In this document: piece by piece, positions 27,092-36,360 of the stretch
Position numbering within the stretch: the stretch's first letter is position 1
Layout: each line of letters begins with the position of its first letter
Notes under the pieces: generated by a model
Told to the model about the DNA's origin: nothing
Databases searched by the model: none
Seen by the model: only the letters and a program-made list of their open reading frames with translations
Assembly: GCA_913057825.1 (NCBI GenBank)
Contig: CAJXOW010000001.1
Location: 62,001 to 126,000, forward strand
Length of the DNA: 64,000 nt
Direction: 5' to 3'
From: an uncultured Balneolaceae bacterium
Lineage (GTDB): Bacteria; Bacteroidota; Rhodothermia; Balneolales; Balneolaceae
Program-made: the position numbers and the translations under genes

Positions 27092-28810
27092 TTGAAGATC
27101 CTTAAGAATAGTGCCATTCCCCTTACTTTGCTATGTTTGATATCATTACTTGTACCCATCACCCATGTAATGAGTAATAAGATGTATGAGGTTCAACAAG
27201 CAACTCATACCTGGACCCAACATGTATTTGAGGACAAAAATGAGGCAGTTGAACACCTTGAATCGTATCTATACCAACGGAATGCCAACGGTTATGAGAA
27301 ATTTAAACGTTCGTTAACTTCACTTGACCAAAGAATTGAACAGGTTAATAAACTTTCTAACCCCGCTGTAGAAGTTAGCAAAGTGGTTTCCGAAACGGCA
27401 AGTCCAAGTATTGCGTCTGACCAGCAACGATTGGTTATACGAGTGTACCGTATGGGAAGGGAACTCAAATATGTTCAAAATGCCCGTAATGCTTGGGATC
27501 AAATGAATGAACAAATTATCGAACTCAAAAAGACGGCCACCCACTTACATAGCCTAAAACAAAATGGCAACTTTACGAGGGATAGCTTAAGACACTATAG
27601 AGGGAAACTTGAGTCTATACAAGCATCCATAGGAGAAGCTGAAGGTCTTTTTTTGAATAATATTAATAAATCATTGGAACAATTTGATGCGGTAGTTTGG
27701 TGGGTCGCTTATGGTTTATTGTTCTTGTTATTTGGGGGGAGCGCAGGTATTACATTAGCTAGAACCAAAAGAAGTGAACGCAAAAAGCGGGAATTAGCCA
27801 GTTTATTTGAGAACACTCCATTTCCCATAGCATATCTTGACGGACAGGCGCATGTTAAACAGGTAAACCAGTCTTTTATCGAGCTCTTTGGATACAGCGA
27901 AGAAGAACTTGTCAATCATCATATCGACCGTTTTATCGTCCCTGAGGATAAACGAAGTAAGGCCGAAAAGTTTAATATAGCAAGTTTTGCAAATAAGACC
28001 GTATCAGAGCGAACTGAACGGATAGACAAGAATGGCAACGTGATCGATGTAGCTGTTAGCGGGTTTCCGATTAGAATCAATGGGGAAACTACCGGAATCT
28101 ATGCTATCTATCAGGATATTACGGATATCGTACGTATAAATAGAAAACTGGGACAATCTGTTCAACAAAAACAGACCTTATTGGAAGAAATTCACCATCG
28201 AGTTAAGAATAATCTGGCCGTCATATCTGGCTTATTGTATTTAAAGGCTGAATCTACTCAAGATGGCAGTGTGCGAGCTAGTTTAAAAGAAGCACAAAAT
28301 CGCATTCAGTCGATGGCATTAATCCATGAACAGCTATATCAAGAAGCCGATGAGAATGCTCGTATAGATATGCCACAATATTTACAGGATCTTATCGGCA
28401 GTATCGAACAGTCTCACAATGAGATCGAAACTACTATAAAAACGCAAGTGTCAGCCGATGCTATTAAATTGCCATTGAAACGGTCGGTTACGGTCGGACT
28501 TTTGACTACCGAACTAATAAATAATGCCTTTAAACATGCCTTTGAGGGACGTGAAGAAGGATGGATTCATGTGGAAATGCATAAAGAAAACGGAAACATT
28601 CGGCTGACAATCTCCGACAATGGGGTAGGATTGCCAGAAGATTTTCAGATGGAGGATGGGTCCATGGGAATGCAAATACTTATCAATCTTACCAATCAGC
28701 TTGATGGTGTGATCACCTGTGATTCAAATTCTGACGGGGGATCAAGTTTCACCGTAACCTTTAAAGAGGATCTGGGAGAAAGCAAGAGTGGGGAAATAAC
28801 GGACGGATAG
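27092..28810 (+). CDS. Membrane sensor histidine kinase, PAS plus HisKA_2 type
   Basis: A 572-residue kinase. A first membrane helix (residues about 8-27) and a second (about 200-222, WWVAYGLLFLLFGG) enclose a helical periplasmic sensor of about 170 residues. A PAS domain follows (about 235-350, FENTPFPIAYLDGQ, ELFGYSEEELV). The HisKA_2 phosphoacceptor is His in LLEEIHHRVKNNLAVISGLL (about 367), and the HATPase has TTELINNAFKHAF and ISDNGVGLP. This is the type II, light/stress-sensor-like kinase family, which often works with stand-alone response regulators. No regulator gene is adjacent. The start is TTG 27092; ATG 27170 would remove the first helix. Confidence 0.88.
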   Translation: MKILKNSAIPLTLLCLISLLVPITHVMSNKMYEVQQATHTWTQHVFEDKNEAVEHLESYLYQRNANGYEKFKRSLTSLDQRIEQVNKLSNPAVEVSKVVSETASPSIASDQQRLVIRVYRMGRELKYVQNARNAWDQMNEQIIELKKTATHLHSLKQNGNFTRDSLRHYRGKLESIQASIGEAEGLFLNNINKSLEQFDAVVWWVAYGLLFLLFGGSAGITLARTKRSERKKRELASLFENTPFPIAYLDGQAHVKQVNQSFIELFGYSEEELVNHHIDRFIVPEDKRSKAEKFNIASFANKTVSERTERIDKNGNVIDVAVSGFPIRINGETTGIYAIYQDITDIVRINRKLGQSVQQKQTLLEEIHHRVKNNLAVISGLLYLKAESTQDGSVRASLKEAQNRIQSMALIHEQLYQEADENARIDMPQYLQDLIGSIEQSHNEIETTIKTQVSADAIKLPLKRSVTVGLLTTELINNAFKHAFEGREEGWIHVEMHKENGNIRLTISDNGVGLPEDFQMEDGSMGMQILINLTNQLDGVITCDSNSDGGSSFTVTFKEDLGESKSGEITDG

Positions 28811-28918
28811 AAGAGCCTCAGATCCGCTTGTTCTCTACTTTAGACTGGTACAGAAAAGGAAAGAGGCTCATACTATTCCACACTCAAGAAAGCCCGTTAG
28901 GACTTTGTATACAACCAG

Positions 28919-29290
28919 CTATTTCTCCCGCACTTTAATCGATATTGAGACCTCTCTCGAGGAGTTTTCGGGCAGCATTATGCCGGACGGAAGAATTAAA
29001 TCTCTTGTAAGAGCAGTGGATTCTTTGATCGTTGATAGATCAATGTTTTCAGTGGCAATGGAGTCGGGGAGATTCTGACCCTTTGTTGCAGTTATCGCAA
29101 TTTCTGTCGGTTTCACACGGAGTTCAGCAAGCTGTAGTTGATCTGGAAGTTTTCCACTTGTTGCAACCCGAACCGGTAGTTGTACCTGTTTGGTATCTTC
29201 AATTTTTAAAGTTCTGGGAGATACATTGTATAAGCTCAGGCCCGCCGAAAGGTTTAGGTCATTTTCGGTAATAGTGAGCTCATTGGATTT
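28919..29290 (-). pseudogene. Remnant of a YbbR-like domain protein
   Basis: A minus-strand frame is open from 29290 to its stop at 28919 but an in-frame stop (29291-29293) lies directly upstream and only a GTG at 29114-29116 could start it. The sequence shows one and a half YbbR repeats: LSLYNVSPRTLKIED, VQLPVRVATSGKLP, then VKPTEIAITATKGQNL, NIDLSTIKES and VSISIKV. YbbR proteins (CdaR type) normally have a membrane helix and several such repeats, so the N-terminal part is missing. A separate short frame starting at about 29378 (MIKFKNITVFFFGIDLL) could be the detached beginning. The remaining sequence up to 29679 holds no other gene. Confidence 0.65.
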
Positions 29291-29679
29291 TTAGTTTATC
29301 ATTAATTCCCTGTAAGGCTCACCTCTTTTCTAGAGAGAAGGTCTATCCCAAAGAAAAAAACCGTAATGTTCTTGAATTTAATCATGGCAGGACTATAATT
29401 TAAATAACTGTTAGGGAATAACTTTAAATACTGAATATCCTGTTTTTCGCTATTATTAACAGAATTTCTGTTTATCTCGAATTCACGTGAATTAGAAACT
29501 TTTCTGCGATATCACTACTTTTTAAATGCAATCATTACAAATCCGCTGAGCATCCATCTTTTGAGACTATGAAATAAGACTGCTTGATTCTCTGCCTGAT
29601 GATGGCCGGGGTTTTACTATATTTTAAAAGATTTTAGATACCTGTGGGGTGGGTTCTGCTTTCAGCGCTAGTATTCTAA

Positions 29680-29721
29680 GTTTATGTGAGATCCCATGTA
29701 GTTTATGTAAGACTCCACGTA
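29680..29721. repeat. 21-bp tandem duplication before the transporter
   Basis: Two adjacent 21-bp units (29680-29700 and 29701-29721) of form GTTTATGT-N-AGA-NN-CCA-N-GTA match at 17 of 21 bases. They lie directly upstream of the transporter ATG at 29737 and may be a duplicated regulatory site or simple slippage. Confidence 0.45.
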
Positions 29722-29736
29722 AAATCGGGCTATTCA

Positions 29737-31971
29737 ATGGTTGAAAAGAAAAAATTCGGTACATTTTTAGGGGTTTTTCTGCCCAGTATCTTGACTGTGC
29801 TGGGGCTGATAATGTATTTGCGGTTTGGCTGGGTGGTCGGCAACCTGGGATTGCCGCTAACCATTGTCACCGTATTGTTGGCCAATATCATTACCTTTAT
29901 TACCGGATTGAGCGCCGCCGCTATTGCCACTAATATTAAGGTGGGCGTCGGCGGAGTTTACTATCTCATTTCCCGGAGCCTCGGTTTGGAAACCGGCGGA
30001 GCAATTGGCATAGCATTCTATATCAGCCGAACACTCAGCATCACTTTTTATGCTTTTGGGCTGTCAGAATCCATCCTCCTATTCTGGCCGGTTGAATTGT
30101 GGGGCCCTGTGCCCGGATTTGCTATACCTGCTCTCACAGCCTTCATTATCATCATTATTACCATTGCCTCAGGGAAAAGTGCCGAGCTGGTTCTTAAAAT
30201 CCAGATCCCCATGCTGATACTGGTCGTTCTTTCCATTCTTGCACTCATTATCGGGGTGCTAATGGGAGACCTGCGGGTCCCGGAATGGACCCCGGCCTAT
30301 CGTACCGTGCCGGCTGAGGGCGGATTCTGGGTTATTTTTGCGGTTTTCTTTCCCGGCGTAACGGGTTTTCTTGCGGGTATAGCCATGAGCGGCGACCTCA
30401 AGACCCCGGGAAAATCCATTAAGAATGGCACGCTTAATTCCGTCGTTACCGGTACGCTGGTGTACCTGCTCATCCCCATTTTGCTTTCTATAACGGCTCT
30501 TGTCCCGCTGGATAAAATGGCCCAGGAATCTTTTGGTCTTCGCAGTTGGTCGGAGGTTGCCTTCATGGGAGGATTATTTATTTATCCCGCGGCCTGGGGA
30601 GCCATTCTATCCTCCGCTATTGGCAGTGTGCTGAGTGGGCCTCGAGTTTTGCAATCGCTCTCAATGGACGGACTGGCTCCCAAATTCCTGTCCAGAGTAT
30701 CGAAATCGGGGCAACCCACTATTGCAACGTGGATCACCGGTTGTATTGCTCTGGCTGCGGTAGCACTCGGTGAGTTAAATACGGTAGCCAAATTCGTAAC
30801 CGTACTCTTTTTAACCCTGTACGTTGTTATCAATGTGGTGGCAGCTATCGAAAAATTGGTGGCCGAACCTTCCTATCGCCCCAAGGTTGATATTCCCTGG
30901 TACTGGTCGATGGTAGGAGCAGTCGGATCGCTGTATGTTATCTATCTGATCAGTCCTGTCGCATTGGTAGCGGCCTTCGTTCTTGAGGCGGCCTGCTACA
31001 TCTATTTCAAGAAAAAAGCCCTTGAACAACAGTGGGGTGATGTAACAGCCGGCCTGTGGATGAAATTGGCAAGATTTTCCCTGCTCCGTATCAATAAGCG
31101 GTATATCAGTCCGCGGAACTGGCGGCCTATCATTTTACTTTTCGCAAAGGATATTGACGAACGTATTGAACTGGTCAAATTAGCTGCTGCTTTTGGTCAG
31201 AAACGGGGAATATTCAGCATTTCAAAATTGGTTTTCGGGCAGGATGAATTTAGCAGGTCTGAAAAAAAGGAACTTAAAGGTCAGATGGTTGAAAAGCTGA
31301 GGAGTCATCAGCTTGAGGGATTTTGTGAGGTGAATACGGTTAACTCATTAAATGAGGGAATATTAAATATTTCGAAGGGGCATGGCATTGCCGGTCTGAA
31401 GACAAATACGGTCATGTTCGGGTGGTCAGAAGATCGGTCAGCCAACCTCGATCAGCTAAAAAATATCCGCAAGTTGGCGGAAATCAGTAAAAATATTGTA
31501 CTGGCCAAATTCAATGATCCGCTCGCCTGGAAAATCAAAAAATTTGATCGGATCGATATATGGTGGAGTGGGTGGAAAAATAACGGAAACTTGATGTTGA
31601 TATTTGCGTATATGCTTAAATTGAATCCTGAATGGGAGGAAGCGGACATTCATATTCGTTCGGTGGTCAATGACCGGCAGGATAAAAATAAAATGGCCGA
31701 TGGCATTCAACACTCTCTGAATGAGGCACGTATCCCGGCGAAAATTGATATAACTGTGAACTCGGAGAACAAGCCGTTCCGGGATTACCTTCATCAAAAA
31801 AGTTCAGATGCCGATATAGTATTTTTGGGGTTAGGGAGACCGAAACCAGGTAACGAAGAAAAGCAGGTCGCCAAAATTGAACAGCTTGGTGATGTGGCCA
31901 AAACGGTGGTATTTGTCCAAAATAACAGCATTAAAGAAAGCATGCCGCTGTTGTTGGATGCTGAGGGGTAG
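29737..31971 (+). CDS. APC-superfamily transporter, SLC12 (cation-chloride cotransporter) type
   Basis: About 744 residues. The N-terminal two thirds (about 1-455) has 12 membrane helices, beginning FGTFLGVFLPSILTVLGL and IMYLRFGWVVG, which is the signature of the Na-K-Cl/K-Cl cotransporter branch, then TGLSAAAIATN and VGGVYYLISRSLGLETGGA (unwound TM3 region), and FPGVTGFLAGIAMSGDL for TM6. The C-terminal 290 residues form a soluble domain with a USP-like part (DADIVFLGLGRPKPG). Prokaryotic members move K+, Na+ or amino acids with chloride. ATG 29737 is preferred over the in-frame codon at 29686, which would add 17 residues from the tandem repeat. Confidence 0.85.
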   Translation: MVEKKKFGTFLGVFLPSILTVLGLIMYLRFGWVVGNLGLPLTIVTVLLANIITFITGLSAAAIATNIKVGVGGVYYLISRSLGLETGGAIGIAFYISRTLSITFYAFGLSESILLFWPVELWGPVPGFAIPALTAFIIIIITIASGKSAELVLKIQIPMLILVVLSILALIIGVLMGDLRVPEWTPAYRTVPAEGGFWVIFAVFFPGVTGFLAGIAMSGDLKTPGKSIKNGTLNSVVTGTLVYLLIPILLSITALVPLDKMAQESFGLRSWSEVAFMGGLFIYPAAWGAILSSAIGSVLSGPRVLQSLSMDGLAPKFLSRVSKSGQPTIATWITGCIALAAVALGELNTVAKFVTVLFLTLYVVINVVAAIEKLVAEPSYRPKVDIPWYWSMVGAVGSLYVIYLISPVALVAAFVLEAACYIYFKKKALEQQWGDVTAGLWMKLARFSLLRINKRYISPRNWRPIILLFAKDIDERIELVKLAAAFGQKRGIFSISKLVFGQDEFSRSEKKELKGQMVEKLRSHQLEGFCEVNTVNSLNEGILNISKGHGIAGLKTNTVMFGWSEDRSANLDQLKNIRKLAEISKNIVLAKFNDPLAWKIKKFDRIDIWWSGWKNNGNLMLIFAYMLKLNPEWEEADIHIRSVVNDRQDKNKMADGIQHSLNEARIPAKIDITVNSENKPFRDYLHQKSSDADIVFLGLGRPKPGNEEKQVAKIEQLGDVAKTVVFVQNNSIKESMPLLLDAEG

Positions 31972-31980
31972 TCTCACTAC

Positions 31981-32016
31981 AAGTTTTAACTGTTCCAAAT
32001 TTTGGGGTTGCTTACA
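31981..32016. mobile_element. Solitary IS3-type right end
   Basis: The segment AACTGTTCCAAATTTTGGGG then TTGCTTACA matches at 27 of about 34 positions the end of a second IS remnant at 37252-37287, which directly follows a transposase C-terminus. Both finish in GCTTACA, fitting IS3-family ends that close in CA. No transposase sequence is left here. It marks the left border of the decayed accessory region. Confidence 0.5.
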
Positions 32017-32229
32017 CGTGGACAAATTAGAAATAAAATTAAGTGAACTTTAAAAAAACGTTTACAGTAATAAATGTTTATGATATTTGAGAGCTTTCAC
32101 TAAACGTGTGTATATCTGAAATCCTCTATATTAAGCGCAACTAGTAATTTCCTTCTTGATTCATACACCGTAAGTTAGATATTCTTTTACACTTGAGCCC
32201 TCTTCGATTTTTTTGCCAATTGAAATAAC

Positions 32230-32274
32230 AAAACCCCCTGCAAGGCTATAACAGCCTAATACAGAGGGTTTTGA
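32230..32274 (-). terminator. Terminator after tRNA-Leu
   Basis: On the minus strand, AAAACCCTCTG and CAGGGGGTTTT pair around an inner AGGCT/AGCCT hairpin, followed by a short T-rich run. It starts directly behind the tRNA 3' end. Confidence 0.65.
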
Positions 32275-32275
32275 G

Positions 32276-32363
32276 TACCGGCGGCCGGACTCGAACCGGC
32301 ACGGGCGGTACTCCGCCCATTGGATTTTAAGTCCAACGCGTCTGCCAATTCCGCCACGCCGGC
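32276..32363 (-). tRNA. tRNA-Leu (anticodon TAA)
   Basis: An 88-nt tRNA with a long variable arm of class II type. The acceptor stem GCCGGCG pairs with CGCCGGT (one G-U at the end). The anticodon stem TTGGA/TCCAA holds the loop CTTAAAA, so the anticodon is TAA, reading UUA codons. The T arm has GGTTCGAGTCC. CCA is not encoded: CTC follows the discriminator A. Confidence 0.95.
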
Positions 32364-32881
32364 GTGCTGCTATAAATAATTGCGCTGCAACAGGTTATAA
32401 AAAATAAAAACGCCTTTCAAGACCATCCCACTATCGTAGTTCTAGGCCCGATTTGAGCCTGTTTTAGTGTCTAGACACTTGATTTATCAATTCTTATGTT
32501 GACCATCCTGTAAGGGTTCTGCGAATGTCCTATTTGTCAAGAGAACCCAAATATAAGGACTTGAGAAGTACTTTTACAAAGTAATTCTATAACAAAATAT
32601 AATTATCACCAGACAAAGAATAATGGGATCAAGATAATCCGGATGATTCATGTGAATAAATTTATTCTTGCTAAAATAAATGGGCAATAGTACTTTAAAA
32701 ATAAAGTTCTTTATCAAACGAAGCTTTATCATCAAGATATTCTACAGATTTAAGATTTAGTTGTGGGTACATTTCTTTTATCCAGCAGATATAAGAATAT
32801 CTTTTCAAGAGAAGTGGATTCCACTGGGTATTATGATGCATCAATCGCCAAGGCTTTCCACGCTCTATCGCTTCTAAATAA
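32364..32881. other. Gene-poor stretch with a short minus-strand frame
   Basis: Upstream of the tRNA there is no full gene in about 520 bases. A minus-strand frame from ATG 32841 to a TAA at 32695-32697 (48 codons, open further upstream) encodes protein-like sequence, for example WNPLLLKRYSYICWIKEMYP. It could be the tail of a lost gene. No family is recognised. Confidence 0.3.
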
Positions 32882-34149
32882 ATGCTAATGCTACATCCAA
32901 AAAGAATCCTTCCTTTTCTGCTGTTTTTGTTCGCATCTATAAATTACTCTATCGCCCAGGATTTCGGTTTGCCGCAATACTTTTTCGATGAACCGGATTA
33001 TATGGATTACTACGATTTTCAGTCCGCCGATCTCAACGGGGATGGTCAACTAGATATATTTTTGCACCGCCTGGGGAGTCAAGCAACCTGGCTGGAAAAT
33101 AATGGTGAAGATTTTAGTGAATCACATTCGATTAAACTGGACGGAGCCGGTTTTAAATCTTTTGATATTGCTGATCTGGATGGCTGGAGAATACCGGAAA
33201 TTATACATATAACTACCACCTGCTCCGAGAGATAGAACGGGATAACAAGCTCGTTAAACTAAACTTTAAGGACATTGATGGAGATAAAAATCCGGATCTG
33301 GTCTACAATATTTTTGTCGACTATCCGAGATCACTTGAAAATTACCTGGTAAGAAATGAGGGTAAGGGAAAACTTCCTTCCGAAATCTCGTTAACCGGGA
33401 AAGTGGGGATTGATGATCCCGTTGACCTGTTTGATATCGACTTGGACGGCGACTCCGACCTGATTTATTACTCCATCTACCACACACTCGACCGTAAATA
33501 TTTTATAATACACTATCTGACGAATAATGGAGATGGTACTTTCTCGAAAGATCCAGAAGCAATATCTGAAGTTGAATACGAACCCTATCTACTGAACGAT
33601 CTTAATATGGACGGATATCAAGATATTATTGGTAGCAATACCGTGAATGAATTTTATGGTAATGAAATAAAGGGTCTTGAATGGTCACAAAACGGGGGAA
33701 ATTTTCATTTTGCTGATCCTCAAAGAGCAAACCCTTGGGTAGGTGATATAGATAAAATCAGTTCGGCACAGCTTAATAGGGATAAAAAACCGGATATTAT
33801 TGCCATCAGTGGAAATAAAATTTTTTGGTTCGAAAACAACATTCAAACGTCCACTTCCTTTGAAACTGGCAACCATGTATTACCGGAGAAAGTCAAACTT
33901 TGTGACAACTATCCAAATCCCTTCAATCCATCTACTGAAATAAAATTTTCAATTCCCAAGACCTCTAATGTTCAACTTATCGTGTACGATTTATTGGGAC
34001 GTAAAGTGACGACACTCGTTGATGATCGATTTCAAGCAGGTAATCACAGCGTGAAATTCAATGCGGGCAATTTATCCAGTGGAGTATATATTTATCGATT
34101 GGAGGCCAATGAATTTATACAAACACGGAAAATGATGTTAGTCAAATAG
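32882..34149 (+). pseudogene. Frameshifted secreted FG-GAP/VCBS protein with T9SS sorting domain
   Basis: Two frames make up one gene. The first (32882-33235) has a signal peptide ending YSIAQDFG and FG-GAP repeats (SADLNGDGQLDIFLHR). Near 33180 the reading shifts: after IADLDG the other frame continues WLENTGNYTYNYHLL and carries on with DIDGDKNPDLVYN and LDGDSDLIYYS to the end at 34149. The C-terminus is a type A T9SS sorting domain (NYPNPFNPSTEIKFSIP, VYDLLGRKV, LSSGVYIYRLEA, KMMLVK). Missing residues of the usual repeat at the junction suggest a small deletion, not only one base lost. Function would be a surface-exposed, beta-propeller-like secreted protein; as it stands it is broken unless the shift is a sequencing error. 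Confidence 0.75.
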
Positions 34150-34174
34150 CGTCATATAGTTTTTTGACCATTCA

Positions 34175-34702
34175 CTAAAATTCTTCCATATAATCATTAT
34201 AGAAGGCAAAAAAAGTATCCCTTGAAATTTTGCCTAAATCCAGGGCCCTTCTAGCAATTACGATGGGACTTACCTTGAAGGTTTTCGCCAGGTTTTTGAA
34301 AACTTTATCGTTATTCCAGATGTCAAAAAAAAATCTGTTCGGGTACTAAAAATTCGGCAGCTATCTTGTCGTATAATTGTTCAATGGAGTTTTCTGTGGG
34401 CTGCATTTGTCTAAAGTCAAATCCGGCACTTTCTCCAATCCACAAATGAGCCAACTCATGAATGATGGAAACATCTGGGCGGCCTTGGTATCAGCGGAAT
34501 TCACAAAAAGAAAGGGAGCATAATCATCCACCAGTACGAAACTTCTACTTTCCTCTGCCGGTATTTTTCGATGGGTATTGTTTCCTACGACGCTGTTGAA
34601 CACTGTGATTATTCGCTTGTCCTCGATCCGTAGGGTGAGGAAGTCTAAAGCCTCCTGCCAATATGGTAAAGATGTCGACCCTATATTTATATACGAGAGC
34701 AT
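34175..34702 (-). pseudogene. Frameshifted ImmA/IrrE-type metallopeptidase
   Basis: The frame from ATG 34702 gives ImmA-like sequence (IPAEESRSFVLVDDYAPFLF, VNSADTKAAQMF) and then leaves the family. One base off, the other frame continues IIHELAHLWIGESAGFDF, QMQPTENSIEQLYDKIAAEF and LVPEQIFF to a TAG at 34175-34177. HELAH is the zinc-binding HExxH motif. A single-base loss after QMF explains the break. ImmA peptidases cleave repressors of mobile elements or antitoxins. The ATG lies six bases after the stop of the PIN gene, so HTH, PIN and ImmA formed one operon. The usual N-terminal DNA-binding domain is absent. Confidence 0.75.
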
Positions 34703-34708
34703 TCCGGT

Positions 34709-35275
34709 TTAATAAGTAGTATCTTCACCCATATCATCTAATAATTTCTTTGAAAACTTTGGAAGGCTTTTACCAAAATCGAGTACGAGTTCTTCCAGAT
34801 CTTGATCCTTTTTTTGAGCGATTTTGGACAGTTTCATCATTACAATTCCGGGCTTCATGGAATACAACGTGAGTAAATAGTCTTGGGGATGCATAGCCTC
34901 AATGTCCCATTTATCCAAATCCTCTTCTTTGAAATCTTTCAGGTTAAAGGTAATGATGAGATTTAATTTATCTTTAACCGCGGCAGCTAAGACATGTCGA
35001 TCTTTCTCATCATTAGTCATGGCAGGAATCAATTCCCGGTATTCGGTTATCATAGCTTCAGGGAATGCCTCTCGGACGGCATCTTGAAAAGAATCCGCCA
35101 GTCTTTCCGGCCAATCTAATTTATCTACATGAGTCTTATAAACTTCATCTAATATATCTGGACTCCATTTAGGTAAGAAAAGACGGGGTTTTTCTGCAAG
35201 GCGTAAATATAAATTACAAACCCCGTAATTGGCCAAGACGCATGCATCCAGCAAAATCTTAAAGTCAGCTATCAT
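34709..35275 (-). CDS. PIN-domain ribonuclease (toxin-like)
   Basis: About 188 residues when started at ATG 35275 (an in-frame ATG at 35308 is also open). PIN features are LLDACVLANYGV at the start (first acidic site), SPDILDEVYKTHVDKL, AMTNDEKDRHVLAAAVKDK with the Asp pair, and LIITFNLKDF with the last strand. These acidic residues bind the metal used to cut RNA. The C-terminal 50 residues are helical and not part of the core. It overlaps the stop of the HTH gene upstream by 11 bases, typical for antitoxin-toxin pairs. Confidence 0.82.
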   Translation of the reverse strand: MIADFKILLDACVLANYGVCNLYLRLAEKPRLFLPKWSPDILDEVYKTHVDKLDWPERLADSFQDAVREAFPEAMITEYRELIPAMTNDEKDRHVLAAAVKDKLNLIITFNLKDFKEEDLDKWDIEAMHPQDYLLTLYSMKPGIVMMKLSKIAQKKDQDLEELVLDFGKSLPKFSKKLLDDMGEDTTY

Positions 35276-35711
35276 CACCCTGATAGCTTGAATCATACTT
35301 TCCGGCATCCGTCACCTTGTCGAATAACCCATCCAATGTTTCTTTGCGTTTGCTATCCCTCTTATCGGCATACTCCTTAAGATCTCGGAAATACACCCTG
35401 CGATGGGTACCAACGAAGTGAAAATCGATTTCTCCTTCTTCAAGAAGATCGACCAAGTGTTGTCTTGATACACCCAGAAAATTGGCTGCCGCCTGGGTAG
35501 TTAGTGTTTCATCCTCCGGAATCATAAAAATTGAGTGTCCTTGTTTAACGAGCTGGACAATGTCCGAAAGCATCTCGAATATAGGTTTGGGGAGCTCCGT
35601 TCGGTTACCGGATGAATCAATTAACGCAGGGAGCTTTTCACTTTTTAGAAGAGTTTCTAATTCTTCCATTTGATGTTCATCCAGCGAGGATGATTCGAGT
35701 CTACGTTCCAT
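35265..35711 (-). CDS. Helix-turn-helix antitoxin (excisionase-type DNA binding)
   Basis: A 148-residue protein. The MerR/excisionase-like helix-turn-helix is at about residues 70-118: TTQAAANFLGVSRQHLVDLL followed by a wing FVGTHRRVYFRDLKEY. The N-terminal 65 residues are acidic and helical. It precedes and overlaps a PIN-domain gene, the usual order for this antitoxin type, which represses its own operon and neutralises the nuclease. The conserved pairing of such HTH proteins with PIN genes is known from many genomes; here the C-terminal 30 residues would contact the toxin. Confidence 0.8.
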   Translation of the reverse strand: MERRLESSSLDEHQMEELETLLKSEKLPALIDSSGNRTELPKPIFEMLSDIVQLVKQGHSIFMIPEDETLTTQAAANFLGVSRQHLVDLLEEGEIDFHFVGTHRRVYFRDLKEYADKRDSKRKETLDGLFDKVTDAGKYDSSYQGDDS

Positions 35712-35971
35712 AGCAGCAGGGTTGATTGATCTCTATTTACTTCATTATATAAAATAAACGCTATAAACGCTAAATAAATTATTCAGTTATTTAACTACCT
35801 TGGTTTTTTGGTATTGGCAGACTAAAGAGGAGAGAGGGCAACCAGCTTTGGTTGAGGAAAAATATTTCTTAACCAGAAGTACGACATTACCCCTTAATTT
35901 GCCGCTATTTGGGTGTCTAAAATCGGATGGACGAGCTCAATATCCCGGCGTACCGGGAAGGAAATCGTTAT

Positions 35972-36013
35972 TTTTAAGTCCAACGCGTCTGCCAATTCCG
36001 CCACACCGGCGTG
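35972..36013 (-). repeat. Partial copy of tRNA-Leu (5' half)
   Basis: These 42 bases match 32325-32366, the 5' half of tRNA-Leu plus three upstream bases, at 41 of 42 positions and in the same orientation. The match starts inside the anticodon loop. Beyond the tRNA 5' end some similarity continues (AATAATT, then TTTTCAAGACC in both), so the copy once included the tRNA promoter region. It lacks the 3' half and cannot be a working tRNA. Confidence 0.8.
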
Positions 36014-36269
36014 TAATAATTCAATGAAACCATTTTCAAGACCCCAAATATAATAGTTCAATCATTACTTTTACAATGATATTCTGGAACAAAGTGGGTT
36101 TTTACCTGATAAAGGAATTTGTCGTTGTTAAAGATACAAAAAACTGGTTGGATGGTATGAGAAAAGCTCAAGAGAACTGCCGAAAAATTCGATTATTAAA
36201 GAAGAATTTTGACGTTACAGGTTGCGAGGTGACAGTATGGTGCCATCGTTGAAAATATATTGATCAATT

Positions 36270-36313
36270 GCATCCATATTTTCAAATATGGATAATTTTG
36301 AAAATATGGATGC
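36270..36313. promoter_or_regulatory. Perfect 17-bp inverted repeat, likely operator
   Basis: GCATCCATATTTTCAAA (36270-36286) and its exact complement TTTGAAAATATGGATGC (36297-36313) are separated by 10 bases and end 47 bases before the ATG of the Fic remnant. There is no T run, so an operator is more likely than a terminator. A related GAAAATAT occurs just upstream at 36251. Confidence 0.65.
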
Positions 36314-36360
36314 ATTGTTAGAGTTGTAATAAAGCTAATGACAATATAAAATGAGACAAC

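Larger units (their letters stand above)
35712..36360. other. Gene-free stretch with tRNA fragment and operator
   Basis: No gene is convincing in these 649 bases. A 16-nt near-palindrome TCCCGG-N4-CCGGGA lies at about 35943. The stretch also contains the tRNA-Leu fragment (35972-36013) and the inverted repeat before the Fic remnant (36270-36313), both listed separately. Confidence 0.4.

Noticed and set aside
32276-36013. A complete integrative element bounded by tRNA-derived att sites
   Set aside because: No integrase, excisionase operon or replication gene lies between the two copies, and the copied half is the 5' half. Only a remnant can be argued.
35800-36027. A 75-codon plus-strand frame
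   Set aside because: It runs through the tRNA-Leu fragment and has low-complexity, non-protein-like composition.
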